A DNA stretch of 64,000 nucleotides from Actinomadura sp. HBU206391 (lineage in GTDB: Bacteria > Actinomycetota > Actinomycetes > Streptosporangiales > Streptosporangiaceae), in NCBI RefSeq assembly GCF_014323665.1, contig NZ_JABVEB010000006.1:42845-106844 (forward strand), read 5' to 3'. How positions within the stretch are numbered: position 1 is the first letter of the stretch; each line of letters starts with the position of its first letter. The notes under the pieces are model-generated. The model saw only the letters and a list, made by a program, of their open reading frames with translations, had not been told where the DNA came from and did not search any database. Shown piece by piece: positions 15,754-27,770 of the stretch. Made by a program: the position numbers and the translations under genes.

Positions 15754-17619
15754 TCAGCCGGTGAGGTCGAGCTTCAGGTCGTAGTCCTCCAGCCAGGTGT
15801 TGAGCTGAAGCACCAGCTCGATGTTCCTGCGGTAGTGCTCCAGGCCGATCGAGCCGGTCCGCCCCGCCGCCACGGCGCGAGCGCGGTCGACATCGATCAG
15901 GCTCCTGACGGGTGCGTTCTCCTTGGCGAGGAGCTTGGCGAGCTCGTCGCGCAGCGCCCGCTCGTACGTCGGGTCCTGGGTGGACGGGTACGGGCTCTTG
16001 AGTCGCTGGAGGATCGACTCCGGCAGGATGTCCGAGGCCGCGGCCCGCAGCAGGCTCTTCTCCCGCCCGTCGAAGGTCTTCATCGACCAGGGGGTGTTGA
16101 ACACGTACTCCACGAGCCGGTGGTCGCAGAAGGGCACCCGTACCTCCAGGCCGCTGGCCATGCTCATGCGGTCCTTGCGGTCGAGCAGGATCTGGACGAA
16201 CCGGGTGAGGTGCAGGTAGCAGATCTCCCGCATCCGGCGCTCCCGGCCGGTGACGCCGTCGAGGTAGGGGACCTCCGCCAGCCCGGCGCGGTAGCTCGCC
16301 TCGCGGTAGGCGGGCAGGTCGAGCTGCTCGTTCAGGCCGGGGTCGAGCAGGCTGGCGCCCTCGTCGTCGTCCGCCCGCAGGCTGTAGTACATCGCGGCCA
16401 GCCACGGGAAGGTGTCGGCCTCGATGGCCTCGGCGTCGTGGAACCACCGGTAGCCGCCGAACACCTCGTCGGCCGACTCACCGGACAGGGCCACGGTCGA
16501 CCGGCTCCGGATCGCCCGGAACAGCAGGTAGAGCGAGGTGTACATGTCGCCCATGCCGTTGGGCTGGTCGTTGGCGCGCAGCACGGTGCGCCGTACGGCC
16601 GGATCCATCAGGTCGGCGGTCGACAGCACGATGTCGGTGTGGTCGGCGGCGATGTGCTCGGCCAGTTCGTGGACGTACGGCGTGTCCGGGGTCTCGCGCA
16701 GCGGGTCGGCCTTGAAGTGCTCGGTGTAACCGACGAAGTCCACTGAGAACGACCGGATCGGGCCGGCGTTCTGCGCGTCGAGCGCCTTGGCGGCGAGCGC
16801 GGTGACGGCCGAGGAGTCGAGCCCGCCGGACAGCAGGGTGCACAGGGGCACGTCGGAGATCAGCTGGCGGTCGACGATGTCGTCGAGCAGCTCTCGTACG
16901 GTCCGGACGGTGGTGTCGAGGTCGTCGGTGTGCTCGCGCGCCTCCAGCCGCCAGTAGCGCCGCTTGCCGACGCCCGTGCGCTTGACGCGCACCAGTTGCC
17001 CGGGGCGCACCTCGTACATGCCGTCGAAGACCGTCGACTCGGGGGCCTTCACGAAGCCGAGCAGCTCGCGCAGTCCGTCGTTGGTCACGACCCCGTCGAC
17101 CTCCGGGTTGACCAGCAGGGCCTTGGGCTCGGAGCCGAAGACCACGCCATGGGGGGTCGGGTAGTAGTGGAGGGGCTTGATGCCCATCCGGTCGCGTACG
17201 AGGAGCAGCTCCTCGATGCGCGGGTCCCAGATGGCGAAGGCGTACATGCCGTTGAGGTGGTCGACGAAGTCCTCACCCCACTGCTGGTAGGCGTGGAGCA
17301 CCACCTCGGTGTCGCTGGAGGTGCGGAATCGGTGACCGTGCCCGGCCAGCTCCTCGCGGAGCTCGCGGAAGTTGTACACCTCGCCGCTGTAGGTCATCGC
17401 GGCCACGGTGCGCCCGTCCTCCTCGATGGTCATCGGCTGGCGGCCGCCCTCGATGTCGATGATGGACAGGCGCCGGTGGCCTAACGCGGCGTGAGGAGAG
17501 AACCAGATGCCCTCGGCGTCCGGCCCGCGGCACGCCATGGTGTCCGTCATCGACTGTACGATCTGCCCCTCACGGCTCAGGTCGCGCTCGAAGTTCACCC
17601 AGCCGGTGATTCCGCACAT
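15754..17619 (-). CDS. asnB: Asparagine synthetase, glutamine-hydrolysing
   Basis: A 621-residue class II amidotransferase. The start at 17619 gives Cys2 as the catalytic residue once Met is removed (MCGITGW) and has AAGGAGG upstream. The N-terminal glutaminase domain shows RGPD, SGEVYNFRELR and SSDTEVV. The C-terminal synthetase domain has the ATP-pyrophosphatase loop SGGLDSS (264-270) and DRMSMASGLEVRVPFCDHRLVEY. It makes asparagine from aspartate, ATP and glutamine, or amidates another carboxylate as in some secondary or cell-wall pathways; the lack of clustered biosynthetic genes favours the housekeeping reading. It is divergent from the tetR gene, with the TetR operator between them. Confidence 0.92.
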   Translation of the reverse strand: MCGITGWVNFERDLSREGQIVQSMTDTMACRGPDAEGIWFSPHAALGHRRLSIIDIEGGRQPMTIEEDGRTVAAMTYSGEVYNFRELREELAGHGHRFRTSSDTEVVLHAYQQWGEDFVDHLNGMYAFAIWDPRIEELLLVRDRMGIKPLHYYPTPHGVVFGSEPKALLVNPEVDGVVTNDGLRELLGFVKAPESTVFDGMYEVRPGQLVRVKRTGVGKRRYWRLEAREHTDDLDTTVRTVRELLDDIVDRQLISDVPLCTLLSGGLDSSAVTALAAKALDAQNAGPIRSFSVDFVGYTEHFKADPLRETPDTPYVHELAEHIAADHTDIVLSTADLMDPAVRRTVLRANDQPNGMGDMYTSLYLLFRAIRSRSTVALSGESADEVFGGYRWFHDAEAIEADTFPWLAAMYYSLRADDDEGASLLDPGLNEQLDLPAYREASYRAGLAEVPYLDGVTGRERRMREICYLHLTRFVQILLDRKDRMSMASGLEVRVPFCDHRLVEYVFNTPWSMKTFDGREKSLLRAAASDILPESILQRLKSPYPSTQDPTYERALRDELAKLLAKENAPVRSLIDVDRARAVAAGRTGSIGLEHYRRNIELVLQLNTWLEDYDLKLDLTG

Positions 17620-17903
17620 GAATCCCCGCCTCCTTTTCGCAATATCGCCGGGTGTCACAAAGCGCCGGGTCGCCGGCCGCGGCGCTTCGCACCCACTGAT
17701 CGCCCGAGTTGTCGGTCGAGCGGTGGCGGCAGGGGCCGCTCGAGGTCACCTGGTGGTGGCGAAGAGCGTCCGGTCATCCGGTGTACGCGCGGGCACCGCC
17801 GTACGGATGCCGTACCGATCTCGGACGGATCTCGTACGGACGCCGAACGGATGTCGAGTGGATCGACGCGGGCGGGTCGCGTGGCGGCCGTCATCACTCA
17901 GCC

Positions 17904-17949
17904 GATGATGAACTATGGTTCATCATCAATATGAACTATAGTTCATATT
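17904..17949. promoter_or_regulatory. Twin palindromic operators between asnB and the TetR gene
   Basis: TGAACTATGGTTCA (17909-17922, one mismatch, arms extending to GATGA/TCATC) and the perfect palindrome TGAACTATAGTTCA (17932-17945, extending to AATA/TATT) lie 23 bases apart, about two helical turns. They sit 40 bases before the tetR start in a locally AT-rich patch that probably also holds the -10 element. The upstream part of the 370-base gap (17620-17900) shows only imperfect GTACGGAT-like repeats near 17810-17860. Confidence 0.8.
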
Positions 17950-17989
17950 ATACCGGGAAGTGGAAACCGCAGGTAAAGGATGGTGAGCC

Positions 17990-18643
17990 ATGGGACTGCG
18001 CGCCGATGCCGCGCGTAACCGCGCGCGCATCCTCGAAGCGGCGCGGGCCCAGATCGCCCGCTACGGTCCGCGCGCCGGCATGGACGAGATCGCCGAGGCC
18101 GCTGGAGTGGCCGTCGGCACGTTGTACCGCCACTTCCCGACCAAGGCCGACCTGATCTCGGCGGCCCTGACCGACCGCACCACCCGGGTCGTCGACTCGG
18201 TCGAGGCGGCGGTCGAGCGGGTCCGCGGCGGCGGGCGCGCGCTGGAGGAGATCACCGCGGTCTTCTCCCAGCTCGTGGACGTCAGCGGCGAGGACCGCGC
18301 CGTCAAGAGCGCGGCGGCCGCACTCGGGATCAATGGTGATGACCAGGCGAAACAGCGGATGCGGGCACGGGCCGGCCTCGACCGGCTCATCACCGCAGCC
18401 CACGCGGACGGCGACCTGCACCCCGACGTCACCAGCGCCGACATCGCGCTCCTGCTGACCACCATGCCGGGACACGAGATCGACACGCGAGCCCGCTACC
18501 GCTGGCTGCAGCTCATGCTGCGCGGCCTCACCCCGGCACGCCATGGCGACCGTCGCCCGGCCGACCGGAACGCCGCAGGCCGGATCACCGTGGGCCCGGA
18601 CACGCCGGATCGGAGCACCGCAGAGCGGAGCGTCGTGGAGTAG
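17990..18643 (+). CDS. TetR-family transcriptional regulator
   Basis: A 217-residue TetR protein. The N-terminal DNA-binding domain is classic: RADAARNRARILEAARAQIARYG, then MDEIAEAAGVAVGTLYRHFPTKADLISAAL with the GTLYRHF recognition helix. The ligand domain has a helical core up to about residue 175; the last 35 residues are polar low complexity. Two matching palindromes sit directly upstream, so it very likely represses itself and perhaps the divergent asnB. The ribosome site is GGTAAAGGATGG. No transporter or enzyme typical of a TetR partner lies immediately downstream. Confidence 0.9.
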   Translation: MGLRADAARNRARILEAARAQIARYGPRAGMDEIAEAAGVAVGTLYRHFPTKADLISAALTDRTTRVVDSVEAAVERVRGGGRALEEITAVFSQLVDVSGEDRAVKSAAAALGINGDDQAKQRMRARAGLDRLITAAHADGDLHPDVTSADIALLLTTMPGHEIDTRARYRWLQLMLRGLTPARHGDRRPADRNAAGRITVGPDTPDRSTAERSVVE

Positions 18644-18884
18644 CGGGTCATACCCGATCCGGCCGCGGTGGTTCACTCGTCACATGCTGGGCATCAGGGC
18701 TACGTGGAATCGATGCCCATGACGTGGGGGAGGCCGGTCGGGGGCCTGGGCGTTCACCGCACCGTCGGCCTGCCGGTCCGCTTCGTCAGCCGCAGAACCA
18801 GTGTCCCGATTCCGGCGTCTCAGTGGGGACAGGATACGGTCACGGTGCCGGCCCTGATTCGGTCGCTGGACGAAAGGACGGCAT

Positions 18885-19253
18885 GTGCAGAGCGATGACC
18901 TGGGCGTCAGTCTGACGCAGACCAGCGGAGCGGCGGCGGTCGTGGCCGTCTCCGGCGAGCTGAACCTGTTCACCAGCGGGGGTTTGAGCGCGGCCGCGCA
19001 GGCCGAGGCCGGTGACCACGCCCACGTGATCCTCGATCTCGCCGGGGTTCCGTTCTGCGACTCCAGCGGGCTGAACTCCCTCATCATCCTGTATCGCAGG
19101 TTGCAGGCGGTCGGCGGTTCCCTCTGCCTGGCCGCCGTTCCGGAACGGCTCGTGCGGCTGCTGCACACGACCGGTGTCCAGCGCCTGATCCCCGTCTACC
19201 CCACCGTCGACGACGCCCTCGCGCACCTGCCCAAGAGCCGCGAGCGGGCATAG
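18885..19253 (+). CDS. STAS-domain anti-sigma factor antagonist
   Basis: A 122-residue STAS protein with GTG start 18885 behind AAAGGA. It has the core VILDLAGVPFCDSSGLNSLIILYRRL, with the complete DSSG loop whose second serine is the usual phosphorylation site, unlike the STAS protein at 7 kb. It should bind an anti-sigma kinase and release a sigma factor when dephosphorylated. It is convergent, with a 30-base gap, to a gene for a HATPase-type anti-sigma kinase, its most likely partner. Confidence 0.92.
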   Translation: MQSDDLGVSLTQTSGAAAVVAVSGELNLFTSGGLSAAAQAEAGDHAHVILDLAGVPFCDSSGLNSLIILYRRLQAVGGSLCLAAVPERLVRLLHTTGVQRLIPVYPTVDDALAHLPKSRERA

Positions 19254-19283
19254 CGGCACGGTGACCCCGGCGGGGCGAGAGGG

Positions 19284-20216
19284 TCAGAGCGCGAAGTAGG
19301 CGCGGGTGGTCGTGCCGCCGAGCCAGGTGTGCAGGCGCACCAGATCGGCCAGATGGTGCACCAGCAGAACTCCGCGGCCGCCGGGAACGGCGGGATCGAC
19401 CGAGTGGCGGCCCATCAGCGGATCGGTGATGACGCCGAGGTCGCGTACCTCGCAGATGAGGTATCCGTCCTGCCGCCAGGTCCGCAACGTGCCCGACCCG
19501 CCGCCGTGTTCGAAGGTGTTGGCGGCAAGCTCGCTGACCACGAGTTCCAGGTCGAGCGTGCGGTCGGCCGCCAGCCCGGCGCGCCGGGCCTCCCGCAGGA
19601 CCAGGGCCCGCACCGCGCTGAGCATTCCGGAATCGAAGGTGAGCACCACGGGTTCGGCGGACGGCTCGCTCAGCGGCACGTTGTAGGTGTCCAGCACCTG
19701 TTCGGGGGAGTAGTCGGGGCTGAGGTGCTCGCCCGCCTCGTCCATCAGGATCGGGTGGGTACCGGCGGCGTCGGCCATGACCTTCGCGCTGAGCGCCGCG
19801 GCGTCGTACGGGCACACCTTGGTGACGGCGCGGTCGGCGAGCGCCAGGTTGATGAGGGCCTCATGCTGTACGCACGCCGGGTACTCCTGCTCATTGCGAC
19901 CCGGCCAGATGGGTTCGCTGACGATCCGTACGCGGGTGCGCGGGTGGGCGTCGGCGAACTTCCGCACGATCGCCGGAATGATGCGGCCTGGGTTGCGGCC
20001 CGCCCGGCTCATGTCGACCAGCCAGACCTGGGCAGCCGACGCGCCGAGCTCGGAACGCAGCAGGTCGAGCTTCGGCTGGGGAACGGCGACCGCTACGGGC
20101 TCCCCGGCGTCGAGCCCGCCATGGATGAACGCCGTGGTGCGGGTGACGTAGTCGCGAGCGCCGCGATAGAAGAACGCCAGATGCCGGAATCGGCCCCCCA
20201 CGGCGCCTTCTGGCAC
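19284..20216 (-). CDS. Anti-sigma regulatory kinase with N-terminal MEDS sensor domain
   Basis: A 310-residue protein. Residues about 10-165 match the MEDS (methanogen/methylotroph DcmR sensory) domain: FRHLAFFYRGARDYVTRTTAFIHGGLDAGEPVAVAVP is its typical start. Residues about 190-310 are a HATPase_c_2 domain of the RsbW/SpoIIAB type: N box LELVVSELAANTFEHGGG, then EVRDLGVI and the G box GGRGVLLVHHLADLV. Such proteins phosphorylate STAS antagonists and bind sigma factors. Together with the convergent STAS gene it forms a partner-switch pair, with MEDS presumably sensing a signal. The sigma factor it controls is not adjacent. Confidence 0.88.
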   Translation of the reverse strand: MPEGAVGGRFRHLAFFYRGARDYVTRTTAFIHGGLDAGEPVAVAVPQPKLDLLRSELGASAAQVWLVDMSRAGRNPGRIIPAIVRKFADAHPRTRVRIVSEPIWPGRNEQEYPACVQHEALINLALADRAVTKVCPYDAAALSAKVMADAAGTHPILMDEAGEHLSPDYSPEQVLDTYNVPLSEPSAEPVVLTFDSGMLSAVRALVLREARRAGLAADRTLDLELVVSELAANTFEHGGGSGTLRTWRQDGYLICEVRDLGVITDPLMGRHSVDPAVPGGRGVLLVHHLADLVRLHTWLGGTTTRAYFAL

Positions 20217-20344
20217 TTCATCACCCGCTCGTTGAGTGCGACGGCCTCGGGTCGTACGCTGCGCAGATCCTAGCCTCGGACGGCGAGCGGGCCGGTCCGC
20301 TCGCGGGCCACGGCTCTGGAGCCCACGGCATGCTCGTCACCGCC

Positions 20345-20581
20345 TCAGCTCTGCCGCGGGGCCTCGTCGCGGCGGTTCCGCTGGCCCGGATCGCCCTCGA
20401 TCACCCCGCCCTGCACGGCGCCGCGGTGGGGGCCGTCATCGGAGCCGCGTGCCGGCCGGCCGCGCTTACGCGCGATCACGGTCGTCGCGACGACGAAGGC
20501 GATGATGCCCAGGACGAGCACTATCGGGCCGACGATGAGCAGGGAGTTATCGCCGACGGGTGACGCCGCCAGGGGAACCAT
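20345..20581 (-). CDS. Small single-span membrane protein
   Basis: A 78-residue protein starting at ATG 20581, preceded by AAGGAGA. One membrane segment (LLIVGPIVLVLGIIAFVVATTVIA, about 13-36) is followed by a basic, polar cytoplasmic tail (RKRGRPARGSDDGPHRG). No family is recognised. The good ribosome site and the clean hydrophobic span support it as a real gene. It is divergent from the Rho_N-domain gene. Confidence 0.65.
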   Translation of the reverse strand: MVPLAASPVGDNSLLIVGPIVLVLGIIAFVVATTVIARKRGRPARGSDDGPHRGAVQGGVIEGDPGQRNRRDEAPRQS

Positions 20582-20795
20582 CGTGTCTGTCTCCTTGTCG
20601 CGTGGGCGGATCGGGCCGAAGCGGCCGCCGAGTTCGCGGATGGCCTCTCTTCGGAGATGGGGCCATACCCTCCCCGTCGCGACTAAACGACAGAGCGTGG
20701 CAGTTTCAGCCGCACACAGAGGGAACATGAATGTTTCAAGAGCCCTGTTCGAGGCCGGCATCGGCGCCGGCCGTCATCGGCGGGAGGAACGAAAA

Positions 20796-21125
20796 ATGCC
20801 GCAGCGGGCGTGGAGCAAGAAGCGCGAACGGCAGTACGAGCACATCAAGGAGTCGCAGGAGAGCCGCGGTGTCGGTGAAGACCGGGCCGAGGAGATAGCC
20901 GCGCGCACGGTGAACAAGAACCGGGCGCAGTCGGGCGAGGCCAAGCAGGCGAGCAGGACCTCGACCGACGACATGTCGCCGCAACGGCGCGGAGGCAAGC
21001 GATCAGGCCGCCCGGGCCCGCGCGGCCGGACCAGAGACCAGCTTTATGCCGAGGCGCGCAAGAAGGGCATCAAGGGCCGCTCGTCGATGACCAAGAAGCA
21101 GCTCGAGGACGCGCTCGGCGACTGA
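20796..21125 (+). CDS. Rho_N-domain protein (annotated 'plasmid stabilization protein' in relatives)
   Basis: A 109-residue, highly charged protein starting at ATG 20796 with GGGAGGAACG upstream. The first half is basic (MPQRAWSKKRERQYEHIKESQESRG, EEIAARTVNKNRAQSGEAKQ). The C-terminal 35 residues (TRDQLYAEARKKGIKGRSSMTKKQLEDAL) match the helix-extended-helix fold of the Rho factor N-terminal domain, which binds nucleic acid. Actinobacterial relatives are often named plasmid stabilization protein, but that function is not shown by the sequence. Confidence 0.8.
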   Translation: MPQRAWSKKRERQYEHIKESQESRGVGEDRAEEIAARTVNKNRAQSGEAKQASRTSTDDMSPQRRGGKRSGRPGPRGRTRDQLYAEARKKGIKGRSSMTKKQLEDALGD

Positions 21126-21169
21126 GCGGCGGATCACCCCGGGCGTCCGCCCGATTATGATCGCGAGCC

Positions 21170-21844
21170 ATGGTCGAGGAACCCGGAACGCTCAGGGCGG
21201 CGGAGTCCGTCGACTGGCCCGACATCTCCCATACCTACGACGTCGTGGCGGACGACTACGCGACGGCGTTCGCCGACGAACTCGCGGGCAAGCCCTTCGA
21301 CCGTGAGCTGCTGGACCGCTACGCGTCGGCCGTGGCGGGCCAGGGTGCGGTCTGGGACGTGGGCTGTGGCCCCGCCGCCCACGTCACCCGCTATCTCGCC
21401 GATCGCGGGGTCGACGTGGCCGGAGTGGATCTGTCCCCACGGGTGGTCGACGTCGCCCGGAGTCGCGAGCGCGATCTGAGGTTCGGTGTCGCGGACATGT
21501 GCGACCTGCCGGCCGAGGACGGGTCCCTCGCCGGGATCGTGGCGTTCTACTCCGTGATCCATCTGCCGCGTGAGCGCATCCCGGAGGCGCTGGCCGAGTT
21601 TCGCCGGGTGCTGGCGCGCGACGGGGCCCTCCTCCTGGCCATGCACGGAGGCGAAGGGATCATCAGCACCGACGAGTGGTTGGGCCACGCCGTCCCGATC
21701 CGGGCCACCCTGATGTCGCCCGGCGAGCTGGCCGAGGCGGTCGAGGCCGCCGGGTTCACCTTGGTCGAGCAGCACGCCCGCGAGCCGTACGAGGGTGAGT
21801 ACCCCTCCCGCAGGCTGCAGGTGTGGGCGACCGCCGGCCGGTGA
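21170..21844 (+). CDS. SAM-dependent methyltransferase, class I
   Basis: A 224-residue Rossmann-fold methyltransferase. Motif I is VWDVGCGPAAHVTRYLADRG (about 62-80), motif II the acidic VAGVDLSP, then FGVADMCDLPAEDGSLAGIVAFYSVIHL and LAEFRRVLARDGALLLAMH. The fold is complete and of normal size for the UbiE/Methyltransf_11-like group. No substrate can be inferred. It is followed after 135 bases by the CoA-ligase gene on the same strand, but nothing ties the two together. Confidence 0.9.
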   Translation: MVEEPGTLRAAESVDWPDISHTYDVVADDYATAFADELAGKPFDRELLDRYASAVAGQGAVWDVGCGPAAHVTRYLADRGVDVAGVDLSPRVVDVARSRERDLRFGVADMCDLPAEDGSLAGIVAFYSVIHLPRERIPEALAEFRRVLARDGALLLAMHGGEGIISTDEWLGHAVPIRATLMSPGELAEAVEAAGFTLVEQHAREPYEGEYPSRRLQVWATAGR

Positions 21845-21978
21845 CGTGCGGGCGACCGCCGGGGCCTTATCGGGCCTTAGGGCGAAGCGGCGGGTGATTC
21901 TCGACGGCGGCCTGTGGCACGCCGGTCGCGCTGACCCTACGATCGGGTGATCGCGTGATCGTCGCTGCGGAGGAAGCC

Positions 21979-23277
21979 ATGTACGAACCCCGGGCAGAGA
22001 CGATGTCGCAGGACGAGCGGGCGGCACTGCAGGAGGGTCTGCTCCGCCGGCTGGTCGACCGGCTGCTGGAGGCCGGCGGAGAGCAGGGCCGCCGGCTGCG
22101 CGCGGCCGGGGTGGACTCGGGGCACGACGTGGATCTCGCCTCCCTGCAGCGCCTGCCCATGACAGGCAAAGAGGATCTGTGGTCGAGCTACCCGCTCGGC
22201 ATGCTCGCGGTGCCCCGTGAAGAGGTGGTCGCGATCCACGGGTCGAGCGGCACGGGCGGCCGCCCCACGCTCGTCGGCTACACGCGCGCCGATCTCGCCC
22301 TCTGGGCGCGGCTGTGCGCGCGTTCGCTGGTCTGCGCGGGCGCGAGCCCGTCCAGCGTGATCCATAACGCGTACGGCTATGGGCTGTTCACCGGCGGGCT
22401 CGGCATCCATCAGGGAGCGGTCGAGCTCGGCGCGACGGTGGTGCCGCTCAGCGGCGGCATGACCAGCCGTCAGCTGCGGCTGCTCGTCGATCTGGAGCCC
22501 GACGTGCTCACCTGCACACCGACGTACGCCGTGCGGCTCGGTGAGGCGGCGCAGGAGGCCGGCATCGACCCCGGCCGGCTCCGGCTCAAGATCGGGATCT
22601 TCGGCGCCGAGCCGTGGAGCGAGGCGCTGCGGACCCAGATCGAGGGCCTGCTCGGGCTCAGGGCCCTGGACATCTACGGGCTGTCGGAGGTGCTCGGCCC
22701 CGGCGTCGCGGTCGAATGCGTCGAGGCGGCAAGCGGCCTGCACGTCCAGGAGGACCACTTCCTGGTCGAGACCGTCGATTCCGAGTCGGGGGAGCCCGCG
22801 GGCGAGGGCCGGCCCGGCGAACTCGTGTTCACGACCCTCACCAAGGAGGCGCTGCCGCTGCTGCGCTACCGCACCGGCGACATCGCGACGTTGTCGCGGG
22901 AACCGTGCGTGTGCGGGCGGACGCTGGTGCGGATGAGCAAGGTGCTCGGCCGCCGCGACGACATGCTCGTGGTGCGGGGGGTGAACGTCTATCCGAGCGA
23001 GGTGGAGCAGGAGCTGCTCAGCGACGCCCGGCTGGCACCGCACTATGTGATCGTCATGGACCGGCGCGGGCCTACGCGGTTGATCGTGGCGTGTGAACAG
23101 GTGGCCGGAGGCGACGGCGTGCGCGCCGAGGTCGAGGGCGCCCTGGCCGACCGGCTCGGAGTGCGCGCCGACGTGCGCGTGGTGCCGCAGGGCACGGTTC
23201 CCCGTACGGAGGTCGGCAAGGCGGTCCGGGTGCTCACCTGGTCCGAGGGGGCTCCGCCGCTGGCCGGACTCGGCTGA
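21979..23277 (+). CDS. paaK: Phenylacetate-CoA ligase family adenylating enzyme
   Basis: A 432-residue ANL-superfamily enzyme of PaaK size. It carries the AMP-binding loop GSSGTGGRPTLVGYT, the aromatic HNAYGYGLFTGGLG and YGLSEVLGPGVAVEC stretches of PaaK, YRTGD, and the hinge/C-terminal motif GRRDDMLVVRGVNVYPSEVE. It should activate phenylacetate or a related aryl acid with ATP and join it to CoA. The start at ATG 21979 has GGAGGA eight bases upstream; the frame also opens at 21955. No paaA-E ring-hydroxylating genes are in the window, so the substrate may be another aryl acid. Confidence 0.85.
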   Translation: MYEPRAETMSQDERAALQEGLLRRLVDRLLEAGGEQGRRLRAAGVDSGHDVDLASLQRLPMTGKEDLWSSYPLGMLAVPREEVVAIHGSSGTGGRPTLVGYTRADLALWARLCARSLVCAGASPSSVIHNAYGYGLFTGGLGIHQGAVELGATVVPLSGGMTSRQLRLLVDLEPDVLTCTPTYAVRLGEAAQEAGIDPGRLRLKIGIFGAEPWSEALRTQIEGLLGLRALDIYGLSEVLGPGVAVECVEAASGLHVQEDHFLVETVDSESGEPAGEGRPGELVFTTLTKEALPLLRYRTGDIATLSREPCVCGRTLVRMSKVLGRRDDMLVVRGVNVYPSEVEQELLSDARLAPHYVIVMDRRGPTRLIVACEQVAGGDGVRAEVEGALADRLGVRADVRVVPQGTVPRTEVGKAVRVLTWSEGAPPLAGLG

Positions 23278-23383
23278 ACCGGCAGGCTCAACGGCCACTT
23301 TGGCAGGATCCGGTCGCAGCCAGGGACCCTGTGGTGCCGGACCGTGACGTGTGATTCGATCATTCTCGGGCAATTGACCTGAT

Positions 23384-25466
<2,083 letters not shown>

Positions 25467-25474
<8 letters not shown>

Positions 25475-27770
25475 GTCGACGAAGCGGGCGAAGGCCGGGT
25501 CGCGGGCGCCCAGCGCGACCTACCGGCTGCAGCTGCGTAAGGGCTTCGGGTTCGCGGAGGCCGGGGCGCTGGCCGGCTACCTGGCGGCGCTCGGCGTGTC
25601 CCATGCCTACCTGTCGCCGATCCTGCAGGCCGCGCCGGGCTCGGCGCACGGTTACGACGTCGTCGACCACGACCGGGTGTCGGAGGAGCTCGGCGGCGAG
25701 GAGGCGTTCCGCGCCATGGCCGCCAGGCTCCGCGACCACGGCATCGGGATCGTCGTCGACCTCGTCCCCAACCACATGGCAATGCCCGTGCCGGAGGACC
25801 TCAACGGGGCGCTGTGGAGCGTGCTGCGGGACGGCCCCGACTCCCCGTACGCCCGTTGGTTCGACATCGACTGGTCGGTCGGCCACCTCGTGGTGCCGAT
25901 CCTCGGCGCGCCCGGCGACGAGGCCAGGCCCGACGGCGACGTGGTGCGCTACCACGAGCACGTCTTCCCGCGAGAGGGCCGCTACCGGCTGGTGTACTGG
26001 CGTGACCCCGAGCTGAACTACCGGCGGTTCTTCGACATCTCCACGCTCATCGGGCTGCGCGTCGAGGACGCCGAGGTCTTCGAGCGGACGCACGCCGTAC
26101 CGCTGCGGCTGCTGCGCGAGGGGCTGATCGCCGGCCTGCGGATCGACCACCCGGACGGGCTCGCCGATCCCCGCGGTTACCTGCGCGCGCTGGCCGGGCA
26201 GCGGGCGTGGGTGGTCGTGGAAAAGATCCTCGCCGCCGGGGAGGAGCTTCCCGCCGACTGGCCGTGTGCGGGAACGACCGGCTACGAGGCGCTCGGCATG
26301 GTCGGCGGGCTGTTCGCCGACCCGGCGGGCGAGCAACCGCTGACCGACGTCTACAACCGCCTGACCGGCGGGCCCGGCGACTTCACCGAGGTCGAGCGCG
26401 AGGCGAAGCGATACGCCGCCGAGCGCCTGCTGGTGCCGGAGGTGCGGCGGCTGACGGCGCTGCTCGCCGGCATCCTGGCCGACGAGGAGCCGGATGCGCT
26501 GCGGGAGGTGCTCGTCGAGCTCCTCATCGCCATGCCGGTCTACCGGGCGTACGTCGTGCCCGGCGAGCAGCCGCCCGCCGAGGCGCTCGAGGTCGTCGCC
26601 CTGGCCGCTGCCGAGGCCCGCGCCGCGCTGCCCACGGGCGAGCTGCTCGACCGGGTGGTGCCGCTCTTGCTCGGGCTCGGCGGCAGCGACCCGCTGCGCG
26701 ACGAGTTCGCCGTACGGTTCCAGCAGACCGCCGCGCCGATGACCGCCAAGGGCGTCGAGGACACCGCGTTCTATCGCTGGTCGCGGCTGGCCGCGCTCAA
26801 CGAGGTCGGCGGCGACCCCGCCCGGTTCGCGGTGCCGCCCGAGGAGTTCCACGCCCACTGCGCGAGGGCGGTGAGCGAGTGGCCGCAGGGCATGACGACG
26901 CTGTCGACGCACGACACCAAACGGCAGGAGGACGTCCGCGCCCGGCTGGCCGTGCTCACCGAACTGCCCGGTGAATGGGCAGCAGCGGTCGCCCGCTGGC
27001 GGTCCCGCGCCCCCGCCGGGCCGGTCGAGGCCGACCTCGACTACCTGATGTGGCAGACGATCGTCGGAGCCTGGCCGCTGTCGGCGAGCCGGCTCAACGC
27101 CTACCTCACCAAGGCCATGCGCGAGGCGAAGACCCGGACGTCCTGGATCGACCAGGACCCCGCGTACGAGGCGGCGGTGCACGCCCACGCCGGCGCCGTC
27201 CTGTCCGACCCCGTGCTCACCGCCGACCTCGAGGCGTTCTGCGACCGCATCGCTCCGTACGCCCGGGTCAACTCCCTCGGGCAGAAGCTCGTGCAGCTCA
27301 CCATGCCGGGCGTGCCGGACGTGTACCAGGGCTGCGAATTCGCCGGGCTGTCCCTGGTCGACCCCGACAACCGGCGCCCGGTCGACTACGGTCGCCGCCG
27401 CGAACTGCTCGCCGACCTCGACGCGGGCTCGGCGCCGTCGGATCTCGACGGCGAGAAGCTCCTCGTCACCTCGCGGGCGCTGCGGCTGCGCGGGCTGCAT
27501 CCGGACTGGTTCTCCGGCGGATACGAGCCGCTGGCGGCGACCGGGCCGGCCGCCGGGAACGCCCTGGCCTACCGGCGCGGTGGCGCGATCGTCGCGGTGA
27601 CCCGGCTGCCGGCCGGACTGGAGCGGCGCGGCGGCTGGGGCGACACGGTGCTCTCACTACCCGGTGGCCCGTGGCGTGACCTGCTGACCGGCCGGTCGTA
27701 CGGCCCCGACATCGCGCTGACCGGTCTGCTCGCCGCCATGCCGGTCGCCGTCCTGACGGAGGAGGGATGA
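25467..27770 (+). CDS. treY: Maltooligosyltrehalose synthase
   Basis: A 767-residue GH13 enzyme that rearranges the reducing-end alpha-1,4 bond of maltodextrins to alpha-1,1, giving maltooligosyltrehalose. It shows [59 protein letters not shown] with the nucleophile Asp, WVVVEKIL with the acid Glu, and [16 protein letters not shown]. The [11 protein letters not shown] segment is diagnostic of TreY. The length is normal. It overlaps glgX upstream and treZ downstream (ATGA), so the three proteins are translationally coupled. Confidence 0.95.

Noticed and set aside
21979..23277. A phenylacetate catabolism cluster
   Set aside because: Only the ligase-like gene is present; no ring-hydroxylating or thiolase genes adjoin it.
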